NCBI GenBank assembly: GCA_963965975.1
Contig: OZ014413.1
Span: 7,075,501 to 7,139,500, forward strand
Source of the DNA: Xestospongia bergquistia
Taxonomy: Eukaryota; Porifera; Demospongiae; Haplosclerida; Petrosiidae
Reading direction: 5' to 3'
Length of the DNA stretch: 64,000 nt
The notes beneath the pieces are model-generated. The model saw nothing but the letters and a program-made list of their open reading frames with translations. It searched no databases and had not been told where the DNA came from. This document shows positions 24,801 to 37,404 of this stretch, one piece after another. The translations under genes and the position numbers were made by a program. The stretch's first letter is position 1. Each line of letters starts with the position of its first letter.

Positions 24801-27800
24801 TATAACAAATGTAGTAATTTACTAAGGAAATATTTATATACTCACAGCAATACACAGTAGCATCATAAGAGTTAGTATTAGTACATCCACTATCAATGAT
24901 AGTAGAGAATGAACACTGAAATATCGTGAGATAGCTACTACTGCCACAGTTGAGGTCATCCATTTTCATAGATAAAGTGTCAGTGCCATAACTAGACAGA
25001 AATAATGTAGAGCATCTTCATTTGATAATTCTAACCTCACTAATCCAGCTCTAGAGTAACTTGATGCTCCAGTATATCCCAATTGATGACAGATCACATT
25101 AGCTTCAGCAGAGTTGTAGTAGTAATCATCACAGATATTACCCCATCCATTGTAATAGACCCTCACAGTACCATAGTAATAGGATGATGAGGTATATCCA
25201 TTACGAGATAGAATAATAGCACCATTTTGAGCAACATTAGCTAAATGATGAAAGATTATCATACACTAATTGCTAACTAAAAGGATAAGCATATATAGTC
25301 AAACACATGTTTAACAATATTATAACAATGAACTAACACAATGATATAATTACTTACAAATCAAACCAGAACAAGTAGTCTTTGAATTATAAGTCTTTGA
25401 ATATGAACTGCTGTAAACTAAAGAATAAAATAATGATTATGTGTAAACATAAGTAATAAGATTTCTTAACATAACTTACTACATGAGACAGTAATATCTT
25501 CGTAGTGGTTACAACTAGTAATTGAAGTCGACGGACAGGAATTTCTAGTACCATAACATGTGTCAGAGGAAGAACTATACATGTATGTACTCCAAATTGG
25601 TTGGCTTGAAGTACCAGACCTACATAATAGTCAAATAACACATAGTTAGAGATGATATTGTGAATGTCACATTGTAAATACTTGATTAGTTGTTAAACAT
25701 TAACAAAATTAACCATTTGTGGTTTTCAAGATAGAAAAATGGAGACATCACATAATGCTAAACGGTAAACCAATCTTGAAACCTAATAAGTGACAACCAT
25801 TTTGGCAGGGTTCACTGTAATGCTCAAGGTAATCAGCAATTGATGTATGTGTTATCAGTGATGTATGTGGTTCATCCTTTATATTGTTTTAGACAACAAT
25901 AGAAAAAAACAATAGAAGTAGACATATAAGCAAAAGAAAATGATCCAAATTAATTATAAGATATACTGGCAAGCAAAGAAAAACAATTTTATTGAAGTAT
26001 ATAAACATTTTCATGCTAAACAATTACTGTAGATAGATATATTGATTTATACTACTTACAGACTTAAGTGATCATATCTATGGTAATAATTATATCCCAA
26101 TTGTTTACAGATAGTTCGAGCATCCGTAGAACTAAATCCATTATCACATATTGTTCCCCACTGTCCATTACAATAGACCTCAACACGTCCTTCATTAGAA
26201 TAATTTCCTCCTTGAAGACGTATCATACCAGAGAAAGGATTACTATTCCATATCCTTGTAGAATCTATAACAAATGTAGTAATTTACTAAGGAAATATTT
26301 ATATACTCACAGCAATACACAGTAGCATCATAAGAGTTAGTATTAGTACATCCACTATCAATGATAGTAGAGAATGAACACTGAAATATCGTGAGATAGC
26401 TACTACTGCCACAGTTGAGGTCATCCATTTTCATAGATAAAGTGTCAGTGCCATAACTAGACAGAAATAATGTAGAGCATCTTCATTTGATAATTCTAAC
26501 CTCACTAATCCAGCTCTAGAGTAACTTGATGCTCCAGTATATCCCAATTGATGACAGATCACATTAGCTTCAGCAGAGTTGTAGTAGTAATCATCACAGA
26601 TATTACCCCATCCATTGTAATAGACCCTCACAGTACCATAGTAATAGGATGATGAGGTATATCCATTACGAGATAGAATAATAGCACCATTTTGAGCAAC
26701 ATTAGCTAAATGATGAAAGATTATCATACACTAATTGCTAACTAAAAGGATAAGCATATATAGTCAAACACATGTTTAACAATATTATAACATTGAACTA
26801 ACACAATGATATAATTACTTACAAATCACACCAGAACAAGTAGTCTTTGAATTATAAATTTTTGAATATGAACTGCTGTAAACTAAAGAATAAAATAATG
26901 ATTATGTGTAAACGTAAGTAATAAGATTTCTTAACATAACTTACTACATGTGACAGTAATGTCTTCAGAGTGTGTACAAGTAGTTATTGAAGTTGATGGA
27001 CAGGAATTTCTAGTACCATAACATGTGTCAGAAGAAGAACTAGACATGTATGTACTCCAAATTGGTTGACTGGATGTACCTGACCTAAATCAATGACAAA
27101 TAATGTATCACATTATTAATACATGATAGCAACATTAAACAAAAAATAAAATGATTATATTTTAAAATAATTATGAATATGTAAATGTGACTGCTAAAAA
27201 CAAATGTTCAATTCAATATTATAGATACTACAATGAAAGTTGTATATAAATAAAATAATATATAATAAAAAGAGTTAGTCTTCCTTTTTTTATTTTAAAT
27301 GTTTAAATAATATTAAGTATATATATGTAATTTATTTCTTACAGACTAAGGTGATCATAATTATAATAATAGTTATATCCCAGTTGTTTACAAATAGTCC
27401 GAGCATCAGTAGAATCAAATCCATTATCACATATTGTTCCCCACTGTCCATTACAATAAACTTCCACACGCCCTTCATTTGGATAACTACCTCCTTGAAG
27501 ACGTATCATTCCAGAGAAAGGATTACTGTTCCAGATCCTAGTAGTATCTGTACAAAAATCAAAAGTTAAAATAAATATTTATACTCACAGCAATACACAG
27601 TAGCATCATAAGAATTAGTATTAGTACATCCACTATCAATGTATGTAGAGAATGAACACTGAAATATTGTGAGGTAGCTGCTACTAGGACAGTTGAGGTC
27701 ATCCATTTTCATAGATAAAGTGTCAGTGCCATAACTAGACAGAAATAATGTAGAGCATCTTCATTTGATAATTCTAACCTCACTAATCCAGCTCTAGAGT

Positions 27801-30800
27801 AACTTGATGCTCCAGTATATCCCAATTGATGACAAATGACATTAGCTTCAGTAGAGCTGTAGTAGTAATCATCACAGATATTACCCCATCCATTGTAATA
27901 AACCCTAACAATACCATAGTAATAAGATGATGATGTATACCCATTTCGAGATAGAATAATAGCACCATTTCTTGGAGTAGCTAAATAAAAGTGATCAATA
28001 TACTCAAAGTACAAACTAATAGAAGTAAATATAAATTCAGAATTGCTATATATTTTACTATAAATATTACAAACTATGTTAAATAATGTTATTCAAAAAG
28101 AGATAGAACTAATTTCACAATCTTAGTTTTCAATATACATATTGAACAAAATTATATACCTTGTTAAAACTTTAGTTAAAATGCATAAAACATTGCATTT
28201 AAAAGCCATACTTTACAAAAAGTTGATGGAGCCAAGCTGAATACTAGCAAGGACAGCTTATGTTTTTAATAGATGGTTAATATAAGCAGAGAAAGCTTTT
28301 AAGTGAGTTACTGTTAATAACAATTAAAATTAATAATATATGACCTGTTTTGCAATAATTAAGGGACCACTTCTGTCAAACAATTGTGATATGATTTATG
28401 AAAAAGGACCACTGTTAAAACACCTTATAAAAAGTCTTGTATACATATAAAGATGCAGTTCTATTAATAGTTGAACATATACATAGCAGCTATTTGTATA
28501 CAACGCTATTTTTGTGATGTTTTAACAGATGCATAAATCATGTCATGAATGTTTTGAAAGAAGTGGTTCCTTTTTGCAAATCAGGTCACATCATAATTGA
28601 AGTTATAAATATAGCTATCATTAGATGTCACTCACGAAGTAGTCCAGAACAAGTAGTCTTTGTATTAGATGATTTGAAATAAGAAGTGCTGTAAGCTAAA
28701 GGAAATATTATATATATATATAAAAGTATTTAATCAGATTCTTTTCATTAAATAAAAAAAATATTCCAACAATCATCTCAGTAAAATTTTAAAGAAGGTA
28801 ACAAATGCTACTATATGTCTGCACTTTATCCTAATAATGGTATTTAAATTGAATTGAAATAATTTATAAACATATCATAGAAAATCCATTGATAAAATAG
28901 CTCTTGACACCTCTTGAATAATAAAGTCAAGATTGTACAGTATACAATCATAGATTACTTTTTAATCTTATTTATATTTACAGTTATGTCTTCATAATTA
29001 ATCCTACCAATGTTGATAGTTACAGAAGAATTAATAAAGAATGGTAAATTTTAAATATTATCATTTGGTCTTACAAAGGACTCTTTCCGATATGCTTTTT
29101 AGACTTTTGTTACACAGACATCTAAACCTCTAGACTATTTACGAAAATGATCTTAATGACTATATATAAAATATCATCTTAATGAGACAATAACACTGCT
29201 CTTCATTATCATAATAATACAAATTCAGAGTTAGTTCACATTATCACTTACTACATTCCACAGTAACATCTTCAAAGTGGGAACAACCACTAACTGAACT
29301 TGATGGGCAGGAATTACCAGTACCATAACATGTGTGAGATGAAGAGCTATACATGTATCTCCTCCAAATAGGTTGACTGGAACTACCAGATCTATTGTAG
29401 TGATACAATAACTTGTTTAATCCTAATATATTATTTATAAATCACAACCTTTTAAATTCTAACTAATTAATGACTGTATAATTACTGCTTGTTACACTTA
29501 CAGACTGAGGTGATCATAATTATTGTAATAGTTATATCCCAGTTGTTTACAAATAGTCCGAGCATCAGTAGAATCAAATCCATCATCACATATTGTTCCC
29601 CACTGTCCATTACAATAAACTTCCACACGCCCTTCATTTGGATAACTACCTCCTTGAAGACGTATCATTCCAGAGAAAGGATTACTGTTCCAGATCCTAG
29701 TAGTATCTGTACAAAAATCATAAGTTAAAGTAAACATTTATACTCACAGCAATACACAGTAGCATCATAAGAGTTAGTATTAGTACATCCACTATCAATG
29801 TATGTAGAGAATGAACACTGAAATATCGTGAGGTAGCTGCTACTAGCACAGTTGAGGTCATCCATTTTCATAGATAAAGTGTCAGTGCCATAACTAGACA
29901 GAAATAATGTAGAGCATCTTCATTTGATAATTCTAACCTCACTAATCCAGCTCTAGAGTAGCTTGATGCTCCAGTATATCCCAATTGATGACAAATGACA
30001 TTAGATTCAGTAGAACTGTAGTGGTAATCATCACAGATATTACCCCATCCATTATTGTAATATACCCTCACAATACCATAGTAATACGATGATGATGTAT
30101 ACCCATTACGAAATAGACTTATGGCACCATTTGTTAAAGCTATAGTATATTAAAAATTTTAAATTTGTTTTTCTACACAATACGTTAACCACATTGTTTA
30201 TCTAGTGTATACTTGGAATAGCTATGATTATGTTTGTACCCATTGATCTGGAAGACAAACAAGAGCTGTACTAGTCTTTTACACTGTATGTACATTTCAC
30301 AGGTTATTGACCACTATTCACACATAAACATTGATACTATTGATATTAAACATGTCTTTCTATCTTAGAAAGTATTGATATAATATGAATTGATATTTAA
30401 GTACATATATTATATATACTTAAATTTCAATTTAATAAGTAGATAAAAAATAAAGTTATGTCACAATAGTAATATTTGGTTATAAAAGGTGGGGTTAATG
30501 TAATTAGAGAAATGAATATCATGAGTAGAACATGCATAAGTTAAATGCATAACAACATAATTATGACATCGTTTGCTATTCATTAATAATACAGATAATT
30601 CAATTAGATATTGACCAATACATATCACTTGTCAAGCAAATAAACTAATCATATTGATCATGGATAAACAAACTCTCATATCTCAGTTTAATGTACAGTT
30701 GTTCATTATATTGATTCATTAGGATCATAAAGACTAATAGTATATTATAGAATATATTATAATAGTAATTGTATTAACAAATTGATGAAAAATATTTATC

Positions 30801-32041
30801 TGCTTTATATTGTCACTCAATGAGGTTGTGTTATTAGTTATTAATACATAAATAAATCAATACATATTGTACTATAAATGAAACCAATAATGATATGATG
30901 GAGATATGATATTATTGCTCAAGGGGGAAGTCATATAGATAAATTTATATACGCTGCATAATATAATTGCTTAAGTTTGTACTATATTAAAATTGCTGTG
31001 TCATGTCCTAAGGGAGGTTTCTATAAGTAATTACCTTTTGTGTATTTTGATGTGGCTTTGTTGAACAAGCTCAGTGAATTTATGATGTAATTAGTTGTTT
31101 ATGCTGAGTTTAGTCACATCAAAGGATACTTATACCAATAGACTTAATCCTAACAGAAATGTCTCTAGCTAGTAAATGAAGTTAAATTTCACTATAACAT
31201 TTACATATATCACACATAAAATTAGACATTAATTTATAACACATAATTAAACTTAGTATATACAAATAAAGGTATTCATATACTGTGATAGAGCATACTT
31301 AGATAGCTATATATACAGACAAATAAATTAATATTCAAATAAATTAATATTTAGCTGTCAGAATTATGAGATGGTCTACTAAAAGTCTTAATTCCAACTC
31401 AATAGTATAGTTACTGTTTAGATAAACGTACAAAAAATAGGTGAATCCAAACATAAGATGTTAAATTGTCTACATCATATGACCTAAGTGATAGTGATGT
31501 ATATTACTTAGCAATGTCAATAGCAAAATCATTGGCAAACATGACTTCTAGTACTAGAACAAGTTTTTAACATTATTGGGTCAAGCCAGCGTAAGCTCAA
31601 AATAGAGCAGTCAATGTTACATATTATATGTGCTGGTCAAATTTTGGATTTCCTCTGTTCTAAGATTGTAACATACAAGAAGTTTGCATATTTGATAACA
31701 CTGGGAGCAATTGATAATAATCTGCTGATTAGAGAAAATACTTTACATAATTGTGCTACCACTAAAATTTTCAGACATTGGATTCAATAAATACTTTTTT
31801 TATTGGTAAAAGCTTTGAAAGGAAAAGGAAATATATAACATAGATACAAGTCAGTCATTGAAGACCATAACAATTTGTCAGTATAATTAAGCTGACAACA
31901 TTTATCCTGTCACTACCGAGGAAGCAAGTTGTATGTGGTGATTACAGGGAAATATATACACTTACCAAATGTAGAGTGAACTGAAGAACTTAACAGAATT
32001 GTAAGAAGAATGAAAACAGAGAGCTGCTCGTCTTCAGCCAT
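21870..32041 (-). CDS. SRCR-domain transmembrane receptor gene 2, ten SRCR domains
   Basis: A type I membrane receptor-like protein of about 1,503 aa. Exons: signal peptide 31966-32041; module 1 29938-30139, 29748-29893, 29502-29706, 29252-29391, 28636-28695; module 2 27779-27980, 27589-27734, 27343-27547, 26945-27084, 26823-26882; module 3 26501-26705, 26311-26456, 26060-26264, 25480-25619, 25358-25417; module 4 25036-25240, 24846-24991, 24595-24799, 24011-24150, 23865-23924; module 5 23546-23759, 23344-23489, 23078-23282, 22888-23027; juxtamembrane 22649-22729; membrane and tail 21870-22501. The sum is 4,512 nt, divisible by three, with GT-AG borders throughout. Each module encodes a B-type and an A-type SRCR domain. 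The transmembrane helix ([20 protein letters not shown]) precedes a basic stop-transfer and a roughly 180-aa Pro/Gln-rich tail ending [12 protein letters not shown], a PPxY motif that WW-domain proteins such as Nedd4-type ligases bind in known systems. Ligand unknown. Confidence 0.85.
23865..26705 (-). repeat. Near-identical tandem modules 3 and 4 of SRCR gene 2
   Basis: 23865-25240 and 25358-26705 repeat at a spacing of about 1,465 bp. Exons and introns are almost identical over the B-type pair and first A-type exon: the segments ending at 25262 and 26727 translate identically. The intron between the two A-type exons differs more. Gene 1 positions 194-1568 also match this module. Confidence 0.85.
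28696..29251. other. Intron within SRCR gene 2, nothing else seen
   Basis: About 560 bp between the A-type second exon and the linker exon of module 1; other modules have shorter introns here. No element recognised. The 27981-28635 intron, between modules 1 and 2, is likewise without recognisable content. Confidence 0.5.
30140..31965 (-). other. Intron 1 of SRCR gene 2, homologous to intron 1 of gene 1
   Basis: Aligns almost base for base with 2849-4272 of gene 1, except that 30440-30845 (about 400 bp) has no counterpart there. The extra block lacks clear inverted ends and may be a deletion in gene 1 rather than an insertion here. The high intron identity shows that the two receptor genes separated recently or are homogenised. 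Confidence 0.75.
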
Positions 32042-32357
32042 TGCGGTAGTTGTCTACACACCCAAGCGTATAACCATGAATCATGAATGACATCATATAT
32101 GAATCAATGCAGACTCGTCATAATGATTCCCACATTTTGGGCAACAGACTGCTTCGTAAATTTTTCAACATTGACGTCAGATCTCTGCACATACCTGATA
32201 CGGTAATTATAACGAGATTCATTGCCATCCATAATTTTACTGGGGTTGCAAAAATTGACAACTGAAAATATTAATAATTGTTTTTACACAAAAATTATTA
32301 TTGCAACAATGTAATAATGAGTAAACATAATAGGAAGAAATAAAATTATGAATATAA

Positions 32358-35300
32358 CTATTTGATACTTATACAATAAATATTATAATAAAACAAAGTA
32401 TTGGACATATCATGTTCAAATGTAGAAATATCTGATGTGAATTTACAGGAGTCAGAACAAGCATGGACAACAGATACTGGTGTATGTATATAGGAAGTTG
32501 GAAAAATGTACAATATACCAGACAGTAACAGAAGAGGACAGTCAAATTCATTGAGCAGTGGTGTTCCATGAATCGTTGTCTGAGAGTGTAGTTCTCTAAC
32601 TATACATATATCTGTTCCAGTACTGACAATTTTTCCACACGCTATCATTATCCCAATATTAACCTAGGAAAGATATAAATTTACAGTAAAACGTTGTAAT
32701 TAAACCTACTTGAGGTGATGTGATCTTTACAAAGTCACCTACATTTACAATCATCCTTGTCTGAGAAATGATCGCCTTGTGAGGAAGAATGTGGAATTCA
32801 AACGATATGTTCTCAGGAAAATATTGTATTGCACAAGATGAGTCTCACATCAGTACTTTAAGTGTTGTGAGGGTAGTGGTATAGCACATTAAAGTTTCAA
32901 TATGAAGCAGGTTACAAGAAACTGTTCCGTGAGGCAGCTAAATTAAAATGCATTAACTAATTTATTCAATTTAGTAAATACCTTTCGTAAGCATCCAGGT
33001 TGATAAATTCTCTTCTCTTTCATGGCATCCTGGGCTGGTACACAGTTTAAGTATGACTGAACTTGTGGAGACATGCAAAGATCTTGAAGTCCTTTTCCAC
33101 ATCTTGTAAACAATAGAATCAATTAAGTAGATATAGAATTATTCATTACTGTTTGCCATCAAAGTATCCTTCAGAACAAATATACCGAAGGTGTTGAAGG
33201 ATAGCAAAGTTATGCGCAATATTCTTGCTTGGAGAGTGGCGGTTGCCATAGATATTCTGGGCTCTAACCATTGAGTTAAAGGCCTCAGATCTACAAGAGA
33301 AAGTGTGAATTGTAAATTGTAAGATTAATGAGGAACCTTTCGGTATTATAACACTGGGTTGGACCAAATTCAATTATACTCTCCACTAGATGTAGAACAA
33401 GGTGTGTCTTCAATCTTTTAGAATAAAGTGGCATGTATTCAGCTGTTGATGATACAAATTGACAACACAACTCCCTATATTGATCAGCATGATCAAGTCG
33501 AAAGTCAACACAGTATGCTAACTGAAAGACCTTTATTGTGGAAATGCAAAATGAAATATATGCACATGTAAATATGGTAGGCTTACTTTAGCCAGTTCAA
33601 ACCAACATTTTCTTTCAGATTCTGACAAGTACGGTCTTATAATAAAAAGAGCCATTTGCATCCATGCTTTAAAATCACGACCTACAAAAGACTTATAATA
33701 ATAACATATATTACCAGTAATACGAGTGGTAAAACCACAGTATGGAAACGACTTAATCCTAGCAAGAATTTCCTTCTTCTCCTGACGAGATCTCTTATCC
33801 ATAAATTCACGCAACATATATTCGCAACAACCCAAGAGAATTGTGTGTAGAGCTTCCACTGGTGTTGATCTGTGGATAGTGTCACATGTGTAATAATACC
33901 AAATGTAATTAATTACTTGAAGAAATCCACTGAGAGGTTAAACATAGGATTATCATCTTCTCTTATACCATAATTTTTTCGTAAAGACTTTCTTGATGCC
34001 TCTGTTGTCTGTTCAAATATGTGTGCAATCTGGCTTATAGTCTGTTGCTTCGAGCGAGGCTGCCCAAGCACAGTTGCATCAGATGTCTAGTAGCAAGAAA
34101 TTATACATCAACAAAATGTGTATACTAACCATACAAAGTCGGCAAAGTTTCACAGCAGTACTACCTTGATGGTTAAGAAGTTCTGAAGCTCTGACATTGT
34201 CACAGAGTAAACATATGACAGGAGCAATTACAAGAACATCAGTCTCTAAAAATGAATCATACACGCAAACACCTTTTTCTAGCAAACAAAGGTCATTAAC
34301 AATGGGACCACTCATTTCTTTGGCAGATATGCGATTTGAACAGGCAACGAAGTGTATGTTGGTAAATGCTTGAGCTTCATGTTTTGGAAGGTTAGCCAGA
34401 GATAGACACCACAAATCAAATTTGTTCCACTTTTTTTATCTGTTTCCACTTGTATCATCAGAGTACAAAAACAATGGAACTATAACAATCTGTCTACCAG
34501 CAGCAAAGGATTTAAGATGATGTGGTTCAGTGTAGCACAAGTATTCCTAAAAGGAACAACTATTTAAGGTATTAGTAAGTACATTTTGACTGTAGGTACT
34601 GTGATTATCACCTAATTTGAAAATTATGTCTGAATGTGCTGTTAAAGTCAATGCAACTTACTTGACCATCAACTGGAGTAAGTGTTTGTGTGGGAATATC
34701 AAGCTTCAGTAATTGTGATGGAGGTGATGTTATTCTAATGAGATCACAATTTGTTATCTCATGTCTGCCACAGATTACAAACACTGAGAAATCGGGATAT
34801 AAAGTAGAAACCTCAGGATGCAGTGTCCACATTTGATTAAATGACAGAATTAACTCAACAATGACAAAGGTGTACTCTTCTTCTTCCTTAGATAAATATT
34901 GAAGAGACATGTCCATTTAATTCAAAACTTACTTTCTTGAAGAACTTTACAGCTTTACCGTAAGTCAATCCCAAGGTACTATGATTAAATATTATAAAAT
35001 CATTTTGAAATACATGACCAATTTCAGTAGCAATCATTGGGGACTGAAAATCAGTATGCCATCTTTCAGCAAGGTAGATTTCACAGTTAAATGTAAGAAA
35101 TAGCAAATTGTTCTTTCTTCATTGTATGCTCACGTGATGTATGTTTTAGCAGCAACAGGAAGACGAATAAGTTGTCTAGAAAGCATGGGGTTGGAGAAAA
35201 CCCTTTGTACAAATGAGGATGGTAGATTTACATGAAATGAGATGCCACTTGGTGAATAGCTCTATTTAAGGAATTTTTTTATGTGTGGCAAAGCTGAAGT

Positions 35301-36059
35301 TTAAAATGAGTTAACCTTTTGAGGAGGAATGAACCCTGGAAGGGCAAATCTTTTAATTGTGTCAAGGCTAGGCAAGGTTGGGTTTAACTTTTTACACATA
35401 AAAAAGACAAACTTGATATTTGTTTCACCCTAATAGTACAGAATGCATGAAAGACATCATGAAGATACTAACATACCATTGGTCTTGGTGAATTAGCCAC
35501 CATGAAAAAAAGTGCATGCATAACCGAGGGAAAAGGGTCAAACGTAGCTTCTACATCTATCATGAGATCCATCAAATCTTCTATGTCACCTAAGTTATAT
35601 ATATACATACAAAAAATAAATTGATACACACTTTTCATTTACCTGTATCTGTAAACAAACTTTTACTGTTGTCTTCACTCTCGCTTTCACTGCGGAAACC
35701 AGATGGTACCAATTCCTGTAGGTGATTTTGTGATGATAGTATAGTGTCCCTTGGCTAGTGTACTTACTGGTCTATCACTATGAAGGTCTTCATCTACTTC
35801 AAAACAATCTTCAATGGGTGAATTATGTACTGAAAGTCCTGGCTGTTCATCAGTTATTACTTCATCTAATTGTTGCTCCACATCAAAAGATAGTACTAAA
35901 GCTTTTCGTTTGTGAGCTGAAGTTTTAATATGACGATCATACTTGGATTTGTACATAAACTTCAGTTCACATATCTCACAGTAAAAAAAACTAAAGGAAT
36001 AAATACAACAGTTAACAGGGACTTTTCATCGTACCTGCATCAGTACTACCACAAGCCAT
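32358..36059 (-). pseudogene. Transposase-like gene of the 6.6-kb transposon, two in-frame stops
   Basis: About 17 short exons. It starts MACGSTDA (36035-36059), then a C2H2-like finger in 35768-35990 (CEICELKF...DRHIKTSAHKRKAL, spacing C-x2-C-x12-H-x5-H), an acidic stretch, and a long conserved body. Family-typical motifs include LFLYSDDTSGNR (34440-34480), the segment LLCDNVRASELLNHQGS (about 34150-34210), STPVEALHTILLGC (33820-33860), GRDFKAWMQMALFII (33640-33690), the RLKTHLVLHL region (33370-33430) and NIYGNRHSPSKNIAHNFAIL (33190-33260). These resemble transposases of CACTA-like elements common in basidiomycetes and some invertebrates. The gene ends at 32358. A TAA interrupts it at 34438-34436 (next to DDTSGN) and a TGA at 32847-32845. 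The join of exons 1 and 2 is off by one at an eight-base T run. The copy is therefore probably inactive in trans. Confidence 0.7.
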
Positions 36060-36192
36060 CTTTTCAAACGAAGGTGGGAGCTTGATAAATGAGCATGCTC
36101 AAACTTCAAAACGTTGTCAAAAAGAGCATGCGCAGAGAAGAATTGAACTGCGTGCGTGTTGCATGGAATCGTTGCAATTGAGAAACTGAAGC
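36060..36192. promoter_or_regulatory. Bidirectional promoter region of the transposon
   Basis: 133 bp separate the divergent start codons at 36059 (minus) and 36193 (plus). It is richer in G and C than the surroundings, with repeated GAGCATGC (36091-36098 and 36124-36131), which could be a protein-binding repeat. Confidence 0.45.
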
Positions 36193-37255
36193 ATGTCTCG
36201 AATTGAACTCAGTGATCAAGCCAGACGGCATGCACTCTTCCCTTTACTTGACTTCATCGTGAAATCTTCACATGCTCAGCAGAAGCAAATGGATAGCTTT
36301 AGTACCAGACTCCTAAAAGTTGAAACAGACTGCTCGCAAATCATTGAAATGCAAAAAGAACTGCAAAAAATGATTAAAAACTTTGGAGAAAGCACTTTTG
36401 ATATTAAAAAGTCAATCTACCAGGTATATTTGTCATACATATTCTCTACAATGAGTTCTAATCAATATCTTTACTATATATATGGAGGGTCCTTTAAGGC
36501 ATGGTATAGCAGATCTATACTGTAATTCCCTTCTAAGAAATCCCAGTGAAGAGAGCATTACTGTAGGAACATAATACTAAAATCTAATGTTTTATTGCAC
36601 TAATATTATATCACAGAGAATGGTGAGGTCAGTTCTAAGGGAGGAAGTACAAAAGAAACACATTTTAAATGGAGCTCTCAAGTATGTAAAGGATCTAGTA
36701 TCAGATTTTAGGAGTGAGGAAAGGCGAAGAGTGAGTTACGTGTGCATGATTTGACTTGTAATCAATACTGTTATGTATTTATATAGGTACTTTTTCCAAG
36801 TGGTAAATATCTGAACCAAGGCACAAAGGAGCTGGCCAAATTGATATTGACGGGATATTTAAAGGCCTCAGAGGACTCATGCTTGAATTATTACAGAAAT
36901 GTAGTGCTTCTGGTAGGCCATTAAGTCAAATGCAAGCTCATAATCTTTCATTTGTCTATGCAGAGAAAATACATACGAGAAACACCATCAGCCAGAAAAC
37001 TCAATGGCATGTTCAAATTATTTTCAAAAGTGGGCAGTGGAAAATTATGGACCTTCTGGTTCACCTTCCAGTGAAGAATGGAGAGAAATATTGGAGGAGG
37101 ATGAGTCTCAAGACTACCGGCATAAGGAAGTGATACATTCTGCAGAGTCACTAGAAGTATTAGCAGTAGCAGCTAACGAAGAAATGGGACATGTTGACCA
37201 GGAGCACCAAAGTGATGTTGAGAGTGATGACTCTGACATCTACAATTATGTCTAA
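36193..37255 (+). CDS. Transposon accessory protein 1, coiled-coil
   Basis: About 244 aa from four exons: 36193-36423, 36617-36730, 36787-36912 and 36992-37255. All joins are in phase; the third intron is the least certain. The N-terminal part (about residues 20-75) is heptad-like (QQKQMDSFSTRLLKVETDCS and following) and should form a coiled coil. The middle is basic and helical, with LREEVQKKHILNGALKYVK and LFPSGKYLNQGTKELAKLIL. The C-terminus is very acidic (EEDESQ..., DVESDDSDIYNYV). No known domain is recognised with confidence; the central part could be a DNA-binding helical domain. It is transcribed divergently from the transposase gene with 133 bp between starts, so a shared promoter is likely. 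A role in transposition is inferred only from position. Confidence 0.55.
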
Positions 37256-37404
37256 ATTAGGTGTGTCATCACTTATTAACACATTTAAACTACATTTGTC
37301 ATATGTGACTTGATGATTCATTTACTCTTAATCCAAACAAATAACATCATATTTAGCTACAATGTTTAGTAATACAAAGAAAGTAAGCTACATTGTAATT
37401 GTAA

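Noticed and set aside
21870..32041. Possibility that the regular module spacing is a CRISPR-like array
   Set aside because: Units are kilobase-sized exon modules in a eukaryotic gene, not short direct repeats with unique spacers.
32083..32265. 60-codon frame near the left end of the transposon
   Set aside because: It overlaps the subterminal repeat region and shows no domain or splice support.
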